Shown here piece by piece: positions 11,622 through 23,200 of a stretch of 64,000 bases of DNA. Source of the stretch: Podocnemis expansa (taxonomy: Eukaryota; Chordata; Testudines; Podocnemididae). Position 1 is the stretch's first letter; each line of letters opens with the position of its first letter. The translations under genes were made by a program, and so were the position numbers. The notes under the pieces were generated by a model, which saw only the letters and a program-made list of their open reading frames with translations, made no database searches and was not told where the DNA came from. Where the stretch lies: assembly GCA_007922195.1 (NCBI GenBank), contig ML682125.1:1-64000 (forward strand). The letters are read 5' to 3'.

Positions 11622-11715
11622 ACAGCAAAACAAGCAAGGAGTCCTGTGGCCCTTAAAAGCTGACACATTTATTCATCACATGCACTTTCATGGGAGAAAA
11701 TCCCATTTGGTCATG
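11622..11715 (+). repeat. PLE terminal-repeat fragment
   Basis: gcaaggagtcctgtggccct followed by acacatttattcatcacatg and catgggagaaaatccca. Confidence 0.6.
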
Positions 11716-11719
11716 GACA

Positions 11720-12885
11720 CTAAGAAGATACACAGTTTGACAAAACAAAGGATTTCAGCAGATTACACCCTTTCCTATGACATGTTACATGGCCTGCTTT
11801 GTATGAAATATCACAACCACATATGAAGGATGAATAGAGGGGCTGCATGCCAAATATGGTATTGTAAAAAGCCACAGGTCTGTGGGCAGCACCAGATTTC
11901 TTGTTGTCCTCCCCCCCGCCACATTTTTGTGTATTTCCTGTGCTTTCATGAAACACTGCTCCTTCTTCTTGCTGTGGCTTGTTGTCAGCATCCCCTGTGA
12001 AATATGCTGGAAAACATTTATGTTTCTAAGTCTGGGCTATAGCAGTGCTTGCACAATTTATTCTCCCCACGAGGTGAGGCGATCCAGTACTTTTTGCCTG
12101 GTCTAGGGAGGAGCAAATCTAGTAGCTCTGTGTGTGAAGCTGTGATGATGAGTCAGGCAGAGACAAGAGAGAGCCAGGCTGCCTTGTTCCAGTAATTCTA
12201 GAGAAGATTAAACCAAGAAAATGGCTGAGGCAGGTGCTGGGAGGCAGGAAGTGACTCCAGGGTGGTAGTTAATGTGTGGGGGAAAACAGGCTCCTGTTTC
12301 CTTAAGGTCCTGGGACCAGAAGCCCTATGGCAGAGTGGAAGAAGACTCCCCTCTCTTGCAGAGAATCACAATAGGTTCTGGGAACAGGTACAGCATATAA
12401 CCAGCCTCTTCTCTTGTATACTAGTAGGGGAAGATTGAACCACTAGCTGTTGGCTGTTGAAAGGGGCCAGCTGGCTTGGAGAAGCTGCTTTCAGAGCAGT
12501 AGAATGCTGCAAGCAAAGCGAGTGATTGTCAGGAGTTTTCCACAGGCTGGGAGAAGTGAGAGATGAATGACATCTGAGCTTGATCACAGGTGAGTTAGCA
12601 GAACTCACCAGATACCTGCCTCTGAATGTGCTGGTTTCGTTCAGTGACAAAAATCACAAGCAATAACTCAGCTCTAGCAGTAAAGAATTTATTGCTATAA
12701 AGCTGGGCACAGCAGGGATGTGCTGGGTGACAGTTTGTGTGTTGCTTTGGCTGCACATGTGAGAAAATGCTGACTAGGTACATGAGGTTTTGGATCAATT
12801 TCTGTTGGTGGAAGGGAGCAGCTTTTGAGCCTTACAGCCTTTCTTCAGAGCTGAAGAAGATTTCTGTGATGCTCAGAGGCTTGGT
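11720..12885. other. No gene recognised
   Basis: Short ORFs only, no domain signatures and no confident repeat. Confidence 0.35.
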
Positions 12886-12887
12886 GC

Positions 12888-13870
12888 CTTCTGTGGTACT
12901 GTCTGGATTTAGGGGGACCGTTTATGATACTTTTTCATACTAATATTTCATAATTGCAATAATCCTTACAAGATATGACATGTTGGTACCATTGGAAAAG
13001 GTTGTAATTTGCTAGGAATCAGTCTATGATTTTTATGTAGTTGTCAGATCTGCATTAGAAGTTAGGAATAGGTTTGTTCTATTTGTGTTTCCATTTATTT
13101 GATTCTGGGATACTCTCCAGGCTGGATGACTACAGCCTTTGTCTCCTTAATGGCCCATTAGGGAAGCTCCCAGGTACAGTGGGCCCAGGGAGAAACCTGT
13201 TGACACACTAAGACTTGCTCATGTGACTCAACTCTATTTTGATTTGCAAAAAACCTTACACAGCATAGAGAAGGCCAGAAGTGATAAAAAATAGCAGCAC
13301 CAAATCCATTTTGTTTCCATTCGCCAACTAATTGTTCCTCTGCAATGAGACAAAGGACTGAGGCCCACCCAGGCACTGGGTGTTTTATAGAGGAACTGGA
13401 CACGTCTGCAAAGTCCAAATTCTTCCAACAATGTGTTTTCCATGGACTCTAAATCATTTGTATGTATGTGATTCACTTTGACCCTTTAACATCTCTCATA
13501 TTTTATCTCTTTTCTTTTTATCTGAAACCTTTAGTTGTAGCTGCTAAAGGATTGGCTGGCAGCGTGGTATTTTGGGTAAGATCCAAGCCTATATTGTTCT
13601 GGGTGATGTGGCTGGCCCTTTGGGGTCAGGAGAACCTATTTCTTTACGAGACGACTCAGTGGCTAGGAGGGGACCAGAGAAGCAGATGCACAATAAAGGG
13701 GGTATGTCTATTTTGTTATGCTTGGTGACAACCAGAGTGGGGAATCAGAAGCATGTTTTGTTACTGACTTTGAGACTGGTTTAAGTACCACCTGCCAGTG
13801 GTTTGGCTCTCAGTTTTGCAGCTTGTCCTGATTTTTGCATATTCAGGAGGTTATCCCAGAACATCCAGGT
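12888..13870 (+). repeat. Dispersed LTR-like repeat, copy 2
   Basis: Begins with the tactgtctggatttaggggg block and the catactaatatttcataatt block and follows the same order of shared segments as the copies at 4.1, 18.7 and 29.7 kb. Confidence 0.6.
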
Positions 13871-13881
13871 CACACTTTCCA

Positions 13882-13970
13882 CCCTCAGAAGTTGGTCCAT
13901 TAAAAGATATTACCTCACCCACCATCTCTCACTCCTGGGGCCAACATGTCTACAACAGATGGTGTCAGAC
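13882..13970 (+). repeat. Interspersed repeat end, probably PLE-related
   Basis: cagaagttggtccattaaaa, then gatattacctcacccaccat and ccaacatgtctacaaca. I recognise this as a common reptile repeat end resembling the 3' arms of PLEs. Confidence 0.4.
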
Positions 13971-13975
13971 AGAGA

Positions 13976-15200
13976 TCAGTGAAGGTTCCCTATTTTGCTA
14001 CCTGTTATGCTGAAGCGTGCTGTTAATTGCAAAAGGTGGGTGATGCTGAAAACAGTCTGCTCAGGGGGTGGGAGCCAAACATTTTTCAGGACACACACAG
14101 TTCTTCCTGTGTGCTCAGAAAATGTGCCATCAGCCTTCCCTCCTTGGGGAAGCCCTTGTGAGAGTTTGTGGATGGTCTGGTACTGTAGTACCCAGAAGGG
14201 CCCCTGAACAGTAACAGCGCTCCCATGACTAATGACATCTAGAGCACCCCCATGAACACATAACACAATATTTTGTTCAGTTCTTCCACGTGGAAGAAGA
14301 CTTGCATCAGTTATGTGCTCACAAAGAACTGGAAGGTGAGAGACCACTATAAGTCTGTACCAAACCACTAAGCCAGCCAGTTCACTGCAGGTTTTTTTAA
14401 CTGAGATGTGGAAAGGAAATGAACTCTCTTTCTTTTGAAGAAGTTACAAGAAAACCATGGAGAGAGACTGATGCCTGAGTAAGGCGGGAAGGTGTTTAAG
14501 AACAGAAAACTGCAGCCTGTAGCATGTGGATTACTGGAATGGGGGTTGCTGAGGTCTGGAAGAAGGAAGAAGCCCATCCTGTTACCAGGAAAATAAACCT
14601 TTAGCACTGCTTGTTTGCAATTTGAAAATCACTCAAGATGCTGTTTTTAAAATTCTGCAAACTCTCTCTGGCTTTTAAAATGACAGCTGTTAGCGTAATG
14701 CTAATAAGTAGAGCGAGAGAGTGGGGGGTGCCAGGAGGTGTTGGTCCCTCCTTTTTATACTGTTAGCCCTCCTCTTGGAAAACATTTCCAGCTGTGAGTC
14801 AGGAAACAGAGTCTACAGGGAAGGATGTTCCGTGATGCTTTTCCTCATCTGTTTGAGGTTTCTTTGGTTCCCTTCCTGCTTCATGACTCTGTTTACTGCT
14901 TAAATGTAAATTAAACAGAGCACCTATTCCTTTGTCTTGGAACTGACCTCTTTTCCAGGTTCTCCTGTGTTTAAAAGTGGAAGGGATGAAGTGAAGCCTA
15001 GTGCAAGAGAGTGAGAAGCGAGGCAGGAGATAGAAGAATAAACAAAGACCCTGGCAGGGAAAGAGTGGAACAGGGAAAAGGAGAAGAGAAACAGAGATAA
15101 TGTGATATGATGAATTGGAGGAAGGGTCTCGGTTCCAGAGAGATGGTGTGTACCTGGGTGTTGAGCAATGCAGACCAGGGCAGGATGATAATGCATTATC
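13976..15200. other. No gene recognised
   Basis: A 130-codon minus-strand ORF (13976-14368) has no recognisable domain and no splice context, and is left unassigned. The rest shows nothing I can name. Confidence 0.35.
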
Positions 15201-15204
15201 CTTG

Positions 15205-16065
15205 CAGCCTCAACATAGAATCGTAGAAACCGGAAGGTGACCATGAGAGGTCATCAAGTCCAGTTCCCTGCACTCATGGCAGGACCAAGTACCCCCATTA
15301 AATCATCCCTGACAGGTGTTTGTCTAACCTGCTATTAAAAACTTCCAATATAGGAGAGTCCATAACCTGCCAAGGCAACTTACTCCAGTATTTAATCACC
15401 CTGATAGTTAGGAATTTTCCTTAATGTCTAGGCTGACTCTCCCTTGCTGTAATTTAAGACTATTGCTTTCTGTCCTACCATCTGTGGTTAAGGAGAGCAA
15501 TTTTTCTCCTCCTTCTTCATAGGTATTTGAAAAGTGTTATAATGTCCCCTCTCAGTCTCCATTTTTCTAGACTAAACAAACCCAGCTCTTTCAATCTTCA
15601 CTCATAGGTCAAATGTTCCAGATCTCTATCTTTTATCTTGCCCTTCTGAGGACTTCCTCCAGTTTCTCCAAACCCTTTTTGAAATGAAGTGCTAAAAACT
15701 GGACACAGTACATAAGTTGAGGCCTAATCAGAGATGGGTAGAATGGAAGAATCACTTTGCGTGTCTAACTCACAATACCCCTGTTAACATAGCCCAGAAT
15801 AGCATTTGCTATTTTTTGCAACAGCATTATACTGCTGACACATGTTTAGCTTGTGATCAACTATTACACCCAGAGCCCTTTCTGAAATACTCCTTCCTAG
15901 GCTGTCATTACCCATTTTGTATGTGTGCAATGAGTTGTTCATTCCTAAGTGGAGTACTTGGCACCTGCCTTTATTGAATTTCATTCTATTTAACTCAGAC
16001 CATTTCACCAGTTTGTCCAAATCATTTTGAATTGTGATTCTACCCTCCAAAGCACTCGCAACGTG
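15205..16065 (-). mobile_element. CR1 LINE, 3' portion
   Basis: On the minus strand: the RT end region (DLDKLVKWSELNRMKFNKGR, QVLHLGMNN, GVIVDHKLNMCQQ) followed by the usual CR1 3' tail. On the plus strand the tail reads as the cataacctgccaaggcaac and ccctgatagttaggaatttt blocks. 5'-truncated and decayed. Confidence 0.85.
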
Positions 16066-16124
16066 TTGACTATAGGTCGCCCCATGCAGCTCTGCCTGCC
16101 CAGTGCAGCATGCACTGTTATGGA

Positions 16125-16235
16125 ACTGAAGATGAAAATCTCATGAGATAAATACATTTGTTAGGTTTTAGACGTCCCCAGAACTCCTTGTTTGTTTTGC
16201 TGAACTAGTTTGGCATGGCTATTCCTCTGGGACTT
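16125..16235 (-). repeat. PLE terminal-repeat fragment
   Basis: aaatacatttgttaggtttt and agaactccttgtttgttttg followed by tggcatggctattcctctg, the PLE arm in reverse orientation. Confidence 0.55.
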
Positions 16236-16400
16236 CTTGAAGGTGGCTAAGAGAGACAGGAGGAACCAGTACAAAAATCCTGAATCAGGAGAGGATGTTG
16301 TAGAGAAAAGAAAACCTTAAAAAGAGTTAGAGAATGGGCAAGAAAGAGGACGACAAGGATCCTTCTGATGAGGAAGAAAAACACACCAGAGTAAATCAAA

Positions 16401-16406
16401 TTTATT
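16401..16406 (-). terminator. Possible poly(A) signal of the lectin gene
   Basis: An AATAAA hexamer on the minus strand lies about 710 bases downstream of the lectin stop codon. I noticed no nearer canonical hexamer on the minus strand. Functional use is not shown. Confidence 0.25.
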
Positions 16407-17039
16407 CTATTGTCCAGGGATATTTTGACAATTATTGACATTAAGAGGCCATGATTTAGTAATGACTTGGCTTTTCCTGGCACATAAACCAGTTCAGTCT
16501 TTTTTTTCCAGCTTTGACCCAAGAAAAGGGTGATACGCCTTCTTGCTCTTGGTGGGATACTTGTCTAGCTTGACCCAATTTGCTTTTAGGGTGGTTTGTG
16601 CCACCTCCGGTAGTGGCACAAACTGGACACAGTTTCTTCCTGTACTGAACGTTGTGTGTGCAAGATCATGCTGGCATGGGCAGGGGAGGAGGGTGTACTC
16701 TTCAGAATGATGTCCCTCTTTGGTGTGACCAGCAAGGTCACGCTGGGGTGGGGGCAGATGGAGGGGGCAGGCCCACACTTCCTAGAAGTACCAGAATGTC
16801 CAGTACTCTAGGACGGTGTAAGTAGCCACCCTCCTTAGACCAGCCCCTTAGGGATGATGGGTTGCCAGCCTCAGTGGTCAAAACACCTGGGTCACTCCCT
16901 TACCCAGCATATTGCCAGATTGCTCATGAAATGCTGAGCATTAGGTGCAGGGCTGCTATCTTAGCCAATTTTTCGTTGTGCCACAGTGTCATGATAGTGC
17001 ATGCTATTTCCTGTCTGTTCTGCTAACAAGTGTGTGGGG

Positions 17040-17110
17040 ATAATACAGAATCCAAGCAGGATAGGGTTGGACAGGACCTCAGGAGGTCACCTCATCCGGT
17101 GCCTGCCTCA
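17040..17110 (-). repeat. CR1 3'-end fragment next to the lectin stop codon
   Basis: The plus strand reads gggttggacaggacctcagg and then aggtcacctcatccggtg, the typical 3'-end region of CR1 in reverse orientation. It begins only a few bases past the lectin TGA, so it probably forms part of the 3' UTR. Confidence 0.55.
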
Positions 17111-17116
17111 TGGTGT

Positions 17117-17270
17117 TCAGACCTGCCCAGTGAACTTACAAATCCACCTTGACTTCCAAGTGCAGTTGGCGTCATTCCAGAGCCCATTGGAGAACGCATG
17201 GAGGGATGCACAGTCCTCAGTCCCTCCTATGCCCTGATTCCAGTTGTCTGGCTGACCTTTAGCCCATAAC
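17117..17270 (-). CDS. Lectin exon 6: ligand-binding end of the domain and stop
   Basis: The acceptor is a strong pyrimidine tract ending tttatttctag|G. The first G completes glutamate 179 in phase with the GA left by exon 5. The exon encodes LWAKGQPDNW, GGTEDC, NGLWNDANC and SRWICKF and stops at TGA (17119-17117). QPD, ED and WND supply the usual calcium-2 ligands, and C199, C215 and C223 are present. N214-C-T is a further possible glycosylation site. An alternative acceptor (gtcag) nearer the QPD codons would break the phase. Confidence 0.92.
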
Positions 17271-20200
17271 CTAGAAATAAAAGGAAATGTGCCTCTTACT
17301 GATTGGACTTTGTTTACAATGATTATTTATTCATTTGTTTTTTACTAGGGGAACTTCTGCTCATTGCACACACCATGGTTCCTTGCACCCCTCTATTCCT
17401 GCCACCAGCTCCTGTTTGCCAACCTTTCATTGCCCTCTGCTTCAGTAACTAACTTCCCCTATCTGCCAGCATCTCTGTGTGCTCCCATACTAATATTCCC
17501 CCATTCTAGACCATGCCTGGTCTGGCTGTGCCACCGTGGTGAAGATGCGCCCTATGCTGAGGGTGCAGCATCTCTTGGTGATGCAGGGTAGCCTGTGCCT
17601 GCTTCATGTCATGCTTTGTTCCCCTTTAGTGACAGCTAGACCAGTTAGTGCTTGATTAGTCTGCTGCAGTCTTGGGTAAGTGAGAAATGTCTTTTCACTC
17701 AAGCAGTCCAGGCTTATGCCTTGAGGTGCCAGGTTTGATCCCAGCCCTCATCATTCAGTCTGTTAGTGATATAATAGTGCTGTTTACATGGGGAAAGGGG
17801 GTCAGACTCGTACAATTACACTTCTAAGCAGTGTGGATTTTTCACACCCCTTAGCCATGTAGTCATACCAATATGAGTCTGTATTATAGACCTGGTCCTA
17901 ACTGAGTGCATCCCTTTTGCAAGGTCAGTGAACTTGCATGGTAATCAGGGCCATAGACCTGCCAGGAAAGAGTTAAAATGTACCGTCCGCAAGGAACAAT
18001 AGCCACAAATCATTTGGAAAGCAATAAACTTAACCCACCGAAACCAAAACAACTTGACTCCTTGGAGAAAAAACCAAAACATTCATGAACAATTTGACAT
18101 GAAACACACTAGGTTCATTTCTTTTTGAAACATTCCCTTTCCCTTTTTCATGTGGCTCTGCTGAGCACATACAGCCTCACTGGATATCTACACTGGCCCC
18201 TCTGGGCAGCACTCAGAGACATTTTCTAGAGATGAACCAGTTGGCAGGAGCGTAATGATTCTTTCAAACTTTACTCTTTTTCTATATAGTCTGCACCATC
18301 CACCCAATGCCAGTCACCTGTCCTGTGTTTAAAGAGTCCGATCCAATGATCCTTTCCTATGGTTGCATTGCCAAGATACTCCTGCAAAACACAATTTGTC
18401 TTGTTCACACTTCACCCCCAGGACCCTGCATAATATGATAGTGGGTGCTGGGGGTTTACAGGTGTTACATGGAAAATCTGCTTTGTTTGGCTTGTAATTT
18501 AAAGGCCTAGGTCTTGTCTTTCATGGGTGTAAATCAGGAATAATTCCATGACTGTTGGTGTGGCAGACAGGTGCTTACACTCAATCCGAGCCCTGGGTCT
18601 ACGTGCTCCCTGGGGCACACTGTGAAGAAGAGGCAGGACTGAGGGGGAGAAATACATGACAGATTCCCCATTTCTAGTACTGAAAGGTGCTACTGGAGTT
18701 CAGCAATGTGGGAGACAGCTTCTGTGATGCTCTCTAAATCTAGAGGCTTGTTTCTAATTATCTTTCATATTAATATTTCATATTTGCAATAAGCCATATG
18801 TGATATGCCATGTTTGGTAACAATAGAAATTTGTAATCTGCTAGGAATGATTATATGGTTTATGTGTAGGTGTCATATCTGTATCAGAAATAGGTTTGTT
18901 CTATTTGCATTCCAAGTTATTTGATTCTAAGGCAAACCCAAACTGGGAGTTTGCAAAACCGTTGTTCTCTTAATGGCCCATTAAAGGACCTCCCAGCTGG
19001 AGTGGGCCTAGGAAAAATACCTGCTCGGTCAGTCACCCAGACTGACCATGTGACTCAACTCCATTTTCACTCTGTAAAGACTGCAGGGCATGGGAAAGGA
19101 CATAGATGATAAAAGACAGTGGCCCCATCTCCATTTTGTTTTCAGTCTCGAATCTGCAACCAATGCCCTCCTCTGCAACTATTCTGCTGTCACTGAACAA
19201 AGGACTGAGACCCACGCAGGTTCTGGAAGTATACCAGAGGGATTTGATTTAGCTGCAAACTCCAAATTCTTCAGACTTGCTTTCTATGGAGTCTAAATCA
19301 TTGGTATGTATGTGATTCACTTTGACTCTTTAACATCACTTGTTTTTGTTTCTTTTCTTTCTATATTAAACTTTCAGATGTAGTTGCTAAAGGATTGGCT
19401 GGCAGCATGGCATTTTGAGTTAGATCCAAGTCTATATTGTTCTGGGTGATGTGGCTGACACTTTGGGGTCAGGACAACCTATTTCTTTAAGAGACCCAGT
19501 GGCTAGCTGGAGATGGGAGGAGCTGATGTGCAATAAAGGGGACTATTTCTATCTTGTTATGCTTGGTGATGACCAGAGTGGGGAAATAGAAGCGTGTTTT
19601 CTTACTGACTGGGAGGCTGGTTTAAGTACCACCCATCAGTGGTTTGGGAGTTTGGCCCCCGGTTTTGCAGCTTTCCCTTATTTTGGCACATTCAGGAGGT
19701 AATCCCAGGTGGGATAACCTTGTTTGGGGAGGGAACTGGAAAAGCTGGCTCTATCCCCTGCGTCATGGCGAGGAGAGAAACCAGGTCATTGGGAGGTAAT
19801 CCAGTTATCCTCCAGGCACCTATGAAATTACCAAGCTCACCTGCTCTCCTTGTGTGAGGATGGAGGTCAGGTGCGAGTACTGAGACTCACAGAACTCCTC
19901 AGCCTCATCCCAGGACTTTTCCTCTTGTGATATGTAATAGAGGTTCCTGCCTTTATATTTCCAGCCATTGAGGAGCAAGAAGTCATCTAGGATTAAAGGG
20001 TGAGGTCAGAACAGAAGCACAGTACAATGGTGTTTTGCTGTCCTTGAAAGTGGGTGGAGAGGTCAGATCTCTGGGGCTGCTTCCCTACCACTGCTCTGCC
20101 TTTTGACAGCTATCAAGTCAGGGAACTTCAAAGCCGTGATTCCTTCAGCATGGAGAATGCCCTGGCAGTGGCTCTTTCCCATTTACTGCAAAGGCCTCAT

Positions 20201-23200
20201 AACCTAGAAGCCTCCACAGATTGCACCATGGGTCTGTAATGATCTCTGGACTGGGGAGCACCCACCACAGTGAGTCTCAGATCCCAGGTCAACTGTCTCA
20301 GGCTCGGCCTGGGTTCTAAGACTCTCTCCATTCACTGGGATTCAGAGCTGGCTCCAGCCTGATCCTTCATATCTGCTCTGTTCATTTTAGCTCTGTAGTG
20401 CACGCCCTACAAGCTCTGTTGCCAGCTACCCCAGGACGATGTCAGAAGAACACACTCAGCAGGTAAATGCTGTTGGAGGGGCCAGGCTGTGCCCCTGTCC
20501 CCAGCCCCCATGTCTGCCACAGATCTCCACCCCTGCAGGTGGAACAGAGATGTTCACAGACCGTTCACCAGACCTGTGGCGCACACTCTTCACTGCCCAG
20601 GGGTTGTGCAGGAAGAAAGGGCACAATCAGGCTGAACTGGGGTGCACAATGTCCTCATCCCACTCCAGCCTTGTGGAAATCAGGAGGGAAAGGAAACACA
20701 CCCCTCAAGCTGTGGTACTGTTTCTGCAGAGCTGATGTGATGACTCTCATATGCAGAGGTGTAACTACTGCTTACAGCTCCCTGGAGACATTGCGTGTGG
20801 AACGCCCCCCTTACAATGGTCAGCACCTGGGGCAAGCGGTGCAGAACTTGCCCTTTAATAGAGAGGCTCAATGGAGCTGCTCTGCTGCACCTGGGGCAAA
20901 GCCCTGCTTACTCTGCCATAGTTACAGCCCAGTCATAGTGGAAGGAACCAGGGGGCATGAGTTGCAACAGCTTGAGTTGAAGCCCCATCTTCCCTTGCTG
21001 AAGCTAAAACCATCCCTATATAGACCAGACATGGAGGGGCAGCATGTAACAAACACTGACCATTGAGCCAGGGGAACTCCCCAGAAGTCCAAAAGACCTC
21101 TCCCCCCATTCCTTACCGTGACCCCAGGCACAAGGTGTATTTCAGTAGCTAGATTTTACTGCCGCATTTGCTTCCAGTACTTACATGTTGCAGCAGAGGA
21201 TGTGCTAACTTCCTCCAAAGTGCACGTTAACAGCTGAAGCTTGTCTGGTAATGGGATGCCTGCAATGTATTAAAAGAGTTAAATTGTCTAGGCCCAAGTT
21301 GTAGCCACTGTCCATCCTGAGTTCGCAGATGATATTTTGAAGGTTTAGGGTGGTGGTTCCCAACATTTCTCTGCTGGGGCACACCTGGCTATCTTTAATT
21401 AATTAATTAGAGACATATCACCATATAGTTTCCAAATGAACTCATGAATATTCAAGAGCCTCTGAACCAATCCAAGGTTCTTTGAGTGGTTTTTCAAAAA
21501 AATTTTTGGCAGAGCTGCTCAGACCTGATGGCACACCTGTGTGCCATGGCACACTGGTTGGGAAACCCTGGTCTAGGGCTTTTTGATTCTGTATCGTAAG
21601 TTCCATTCATACTAGGTCTGAAGCAACCAGGCCTGATGCACTAGCTGGCTCAGAGACCAACAGATGCCGTGAAGCACCACAAGCCTAGATGAATGCAGCA
21701 AAATACCCACCACTGCGATGTACATGGGGTCCCATCTTCACTCCCCATTGGAACAAATGAGACAACTCCTGCAGTAAGATGCTGCTTGCTGTGAAGAAGG
21801 GGATCAGTAGGATAAGGCAGAAGATGTGATTCTGATGCTTTCTAATGAAACAAGAATAATACTTGCCATTTTGTTCCAGGACTGATGGATAGGACACATT
21901 GTTGTGCTTCAAAGAATCTTTGAGTCTCTCAATCGCTTCTGCAACTTGGCGTTTCTCCTTGAGCTCCTGGTGATCTGCAAGAGATGAGAAGAGAAAGAAA
22001 TGGCTGGAGAGTTGGCACTTTGCCCCCTTTCTTCAGAGGAGAAAGAAGAATTGGATGGTGCTACTCTCCCTCTCACTGGTGGGCGTGATGGGTTTATCCA
22101 TATGGGGGAGGAACTAAATGGGTTTTAAAACTGATATGCTTAAAGGGCCATGTAGAAAAATGGCTGTGGCCTCTCTGAGACGACAACAAGGAGTTGTGTG
22201 GCACTTTAAGACTAACAGATTTATTTTTTGCATGAGCTTTCGTGGGAGAAGATCCCACTTCCTCAGATGCTTCGAAGATGGGTGAACTTACAGAAAGGAA
22301 TGAAACTAAATGCAAGGGGGTGTAAAACATAGGATCAGGTCATACAGTAACAGCAAATCAGAGCAATTTACAGGTTCAAACCATGGGAAGCCTGAAGCCA
22401 AATTACCCTTTGTAATGGGAAAAGAATCCATAGTCTCAATTCAGACCAACACCTTATATATTGGACAAACAGAACAATCGCTCCGTAAGAGACTGAATGA
22501 GCACAGAGCTGATATCAGAAATCAAAGAACAGAGAAACCAGTTGCTGAGCACTTCCATCTTCCTAATCACTCGATGATGGATTTGTTAACGACTGTCATT
22601 AGAGCTGTACCTGGGACATCAAGACTTCAAAGAGAGACAGCTGAACTCGAATTAATATGCAAGCTAAATTCTGTGAAGGCTGGTCTGAATCGAGACTATG
22701 GGTTCTTTTCCAATTACAAAGGGTAATTTGACTTCAGGCTTCCCATGGTTTGAACCTGTAAACTGCTCTGATTTGCTGTTACTGTATGACCTGATCCTAT
22801 GTATTACACCCCCTTGCATTTAGTTTCGTTCCTTTCTGTAAGTTCACCCATCTTCGAAGCATCTGAGGAAGTGGGATCTTCTCCCATGAAAGCTCATGCA
22901 AAAAATAAATCTGTTAGTCTTAAAGTGCCACACAACTCCTTGTTGTGTTTACACTGGACTAGACTAACACGGCTATCCCTTTTAAAATTGACTCTCTGAG
23001 ACGGACACCAAGGGGCTGACACATACCACCAGGCATAGGTATGGCCCCACCCACCCACTGGAAGTGCAGGGGTGGGACAGAAGGGGGAAGTATAAAAGAC
23101 AGGCCTTGCATCTCCGTCAGGAGGGAGGTGCTGGAAGGGATGGACTTGGGCTTGAGTCTGACCCTGACAAGCCAGTGGAGCTGCCTGATGCCAACAATGA

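Noticed and set aside
13976..14368. 130-codon minus-strand ORF as a gene
   Set aside because: No domain, no splice context and no start context. It is left unassigned.
16494..16778. Minus-strand ORF as an alternative last lectin exon (a weak C, W pattern)
   Set aside because: The true last exon at 17117-17270 has all motifs, a strong acceptor and the right phase.
17690..17760. tRNA-like B-box (ggtttgatccc) suggesting a SINE or tRNA
   Set aside because: There is no matching A-box at the right distance and no cloverleaf that I could fold by eye.
22310..22447. N-terminal extension of the GIY-YIG ORF
   Set aside because: It is the antisense of the PLE 3' end, as the inverted match with 22683-22945 shows.
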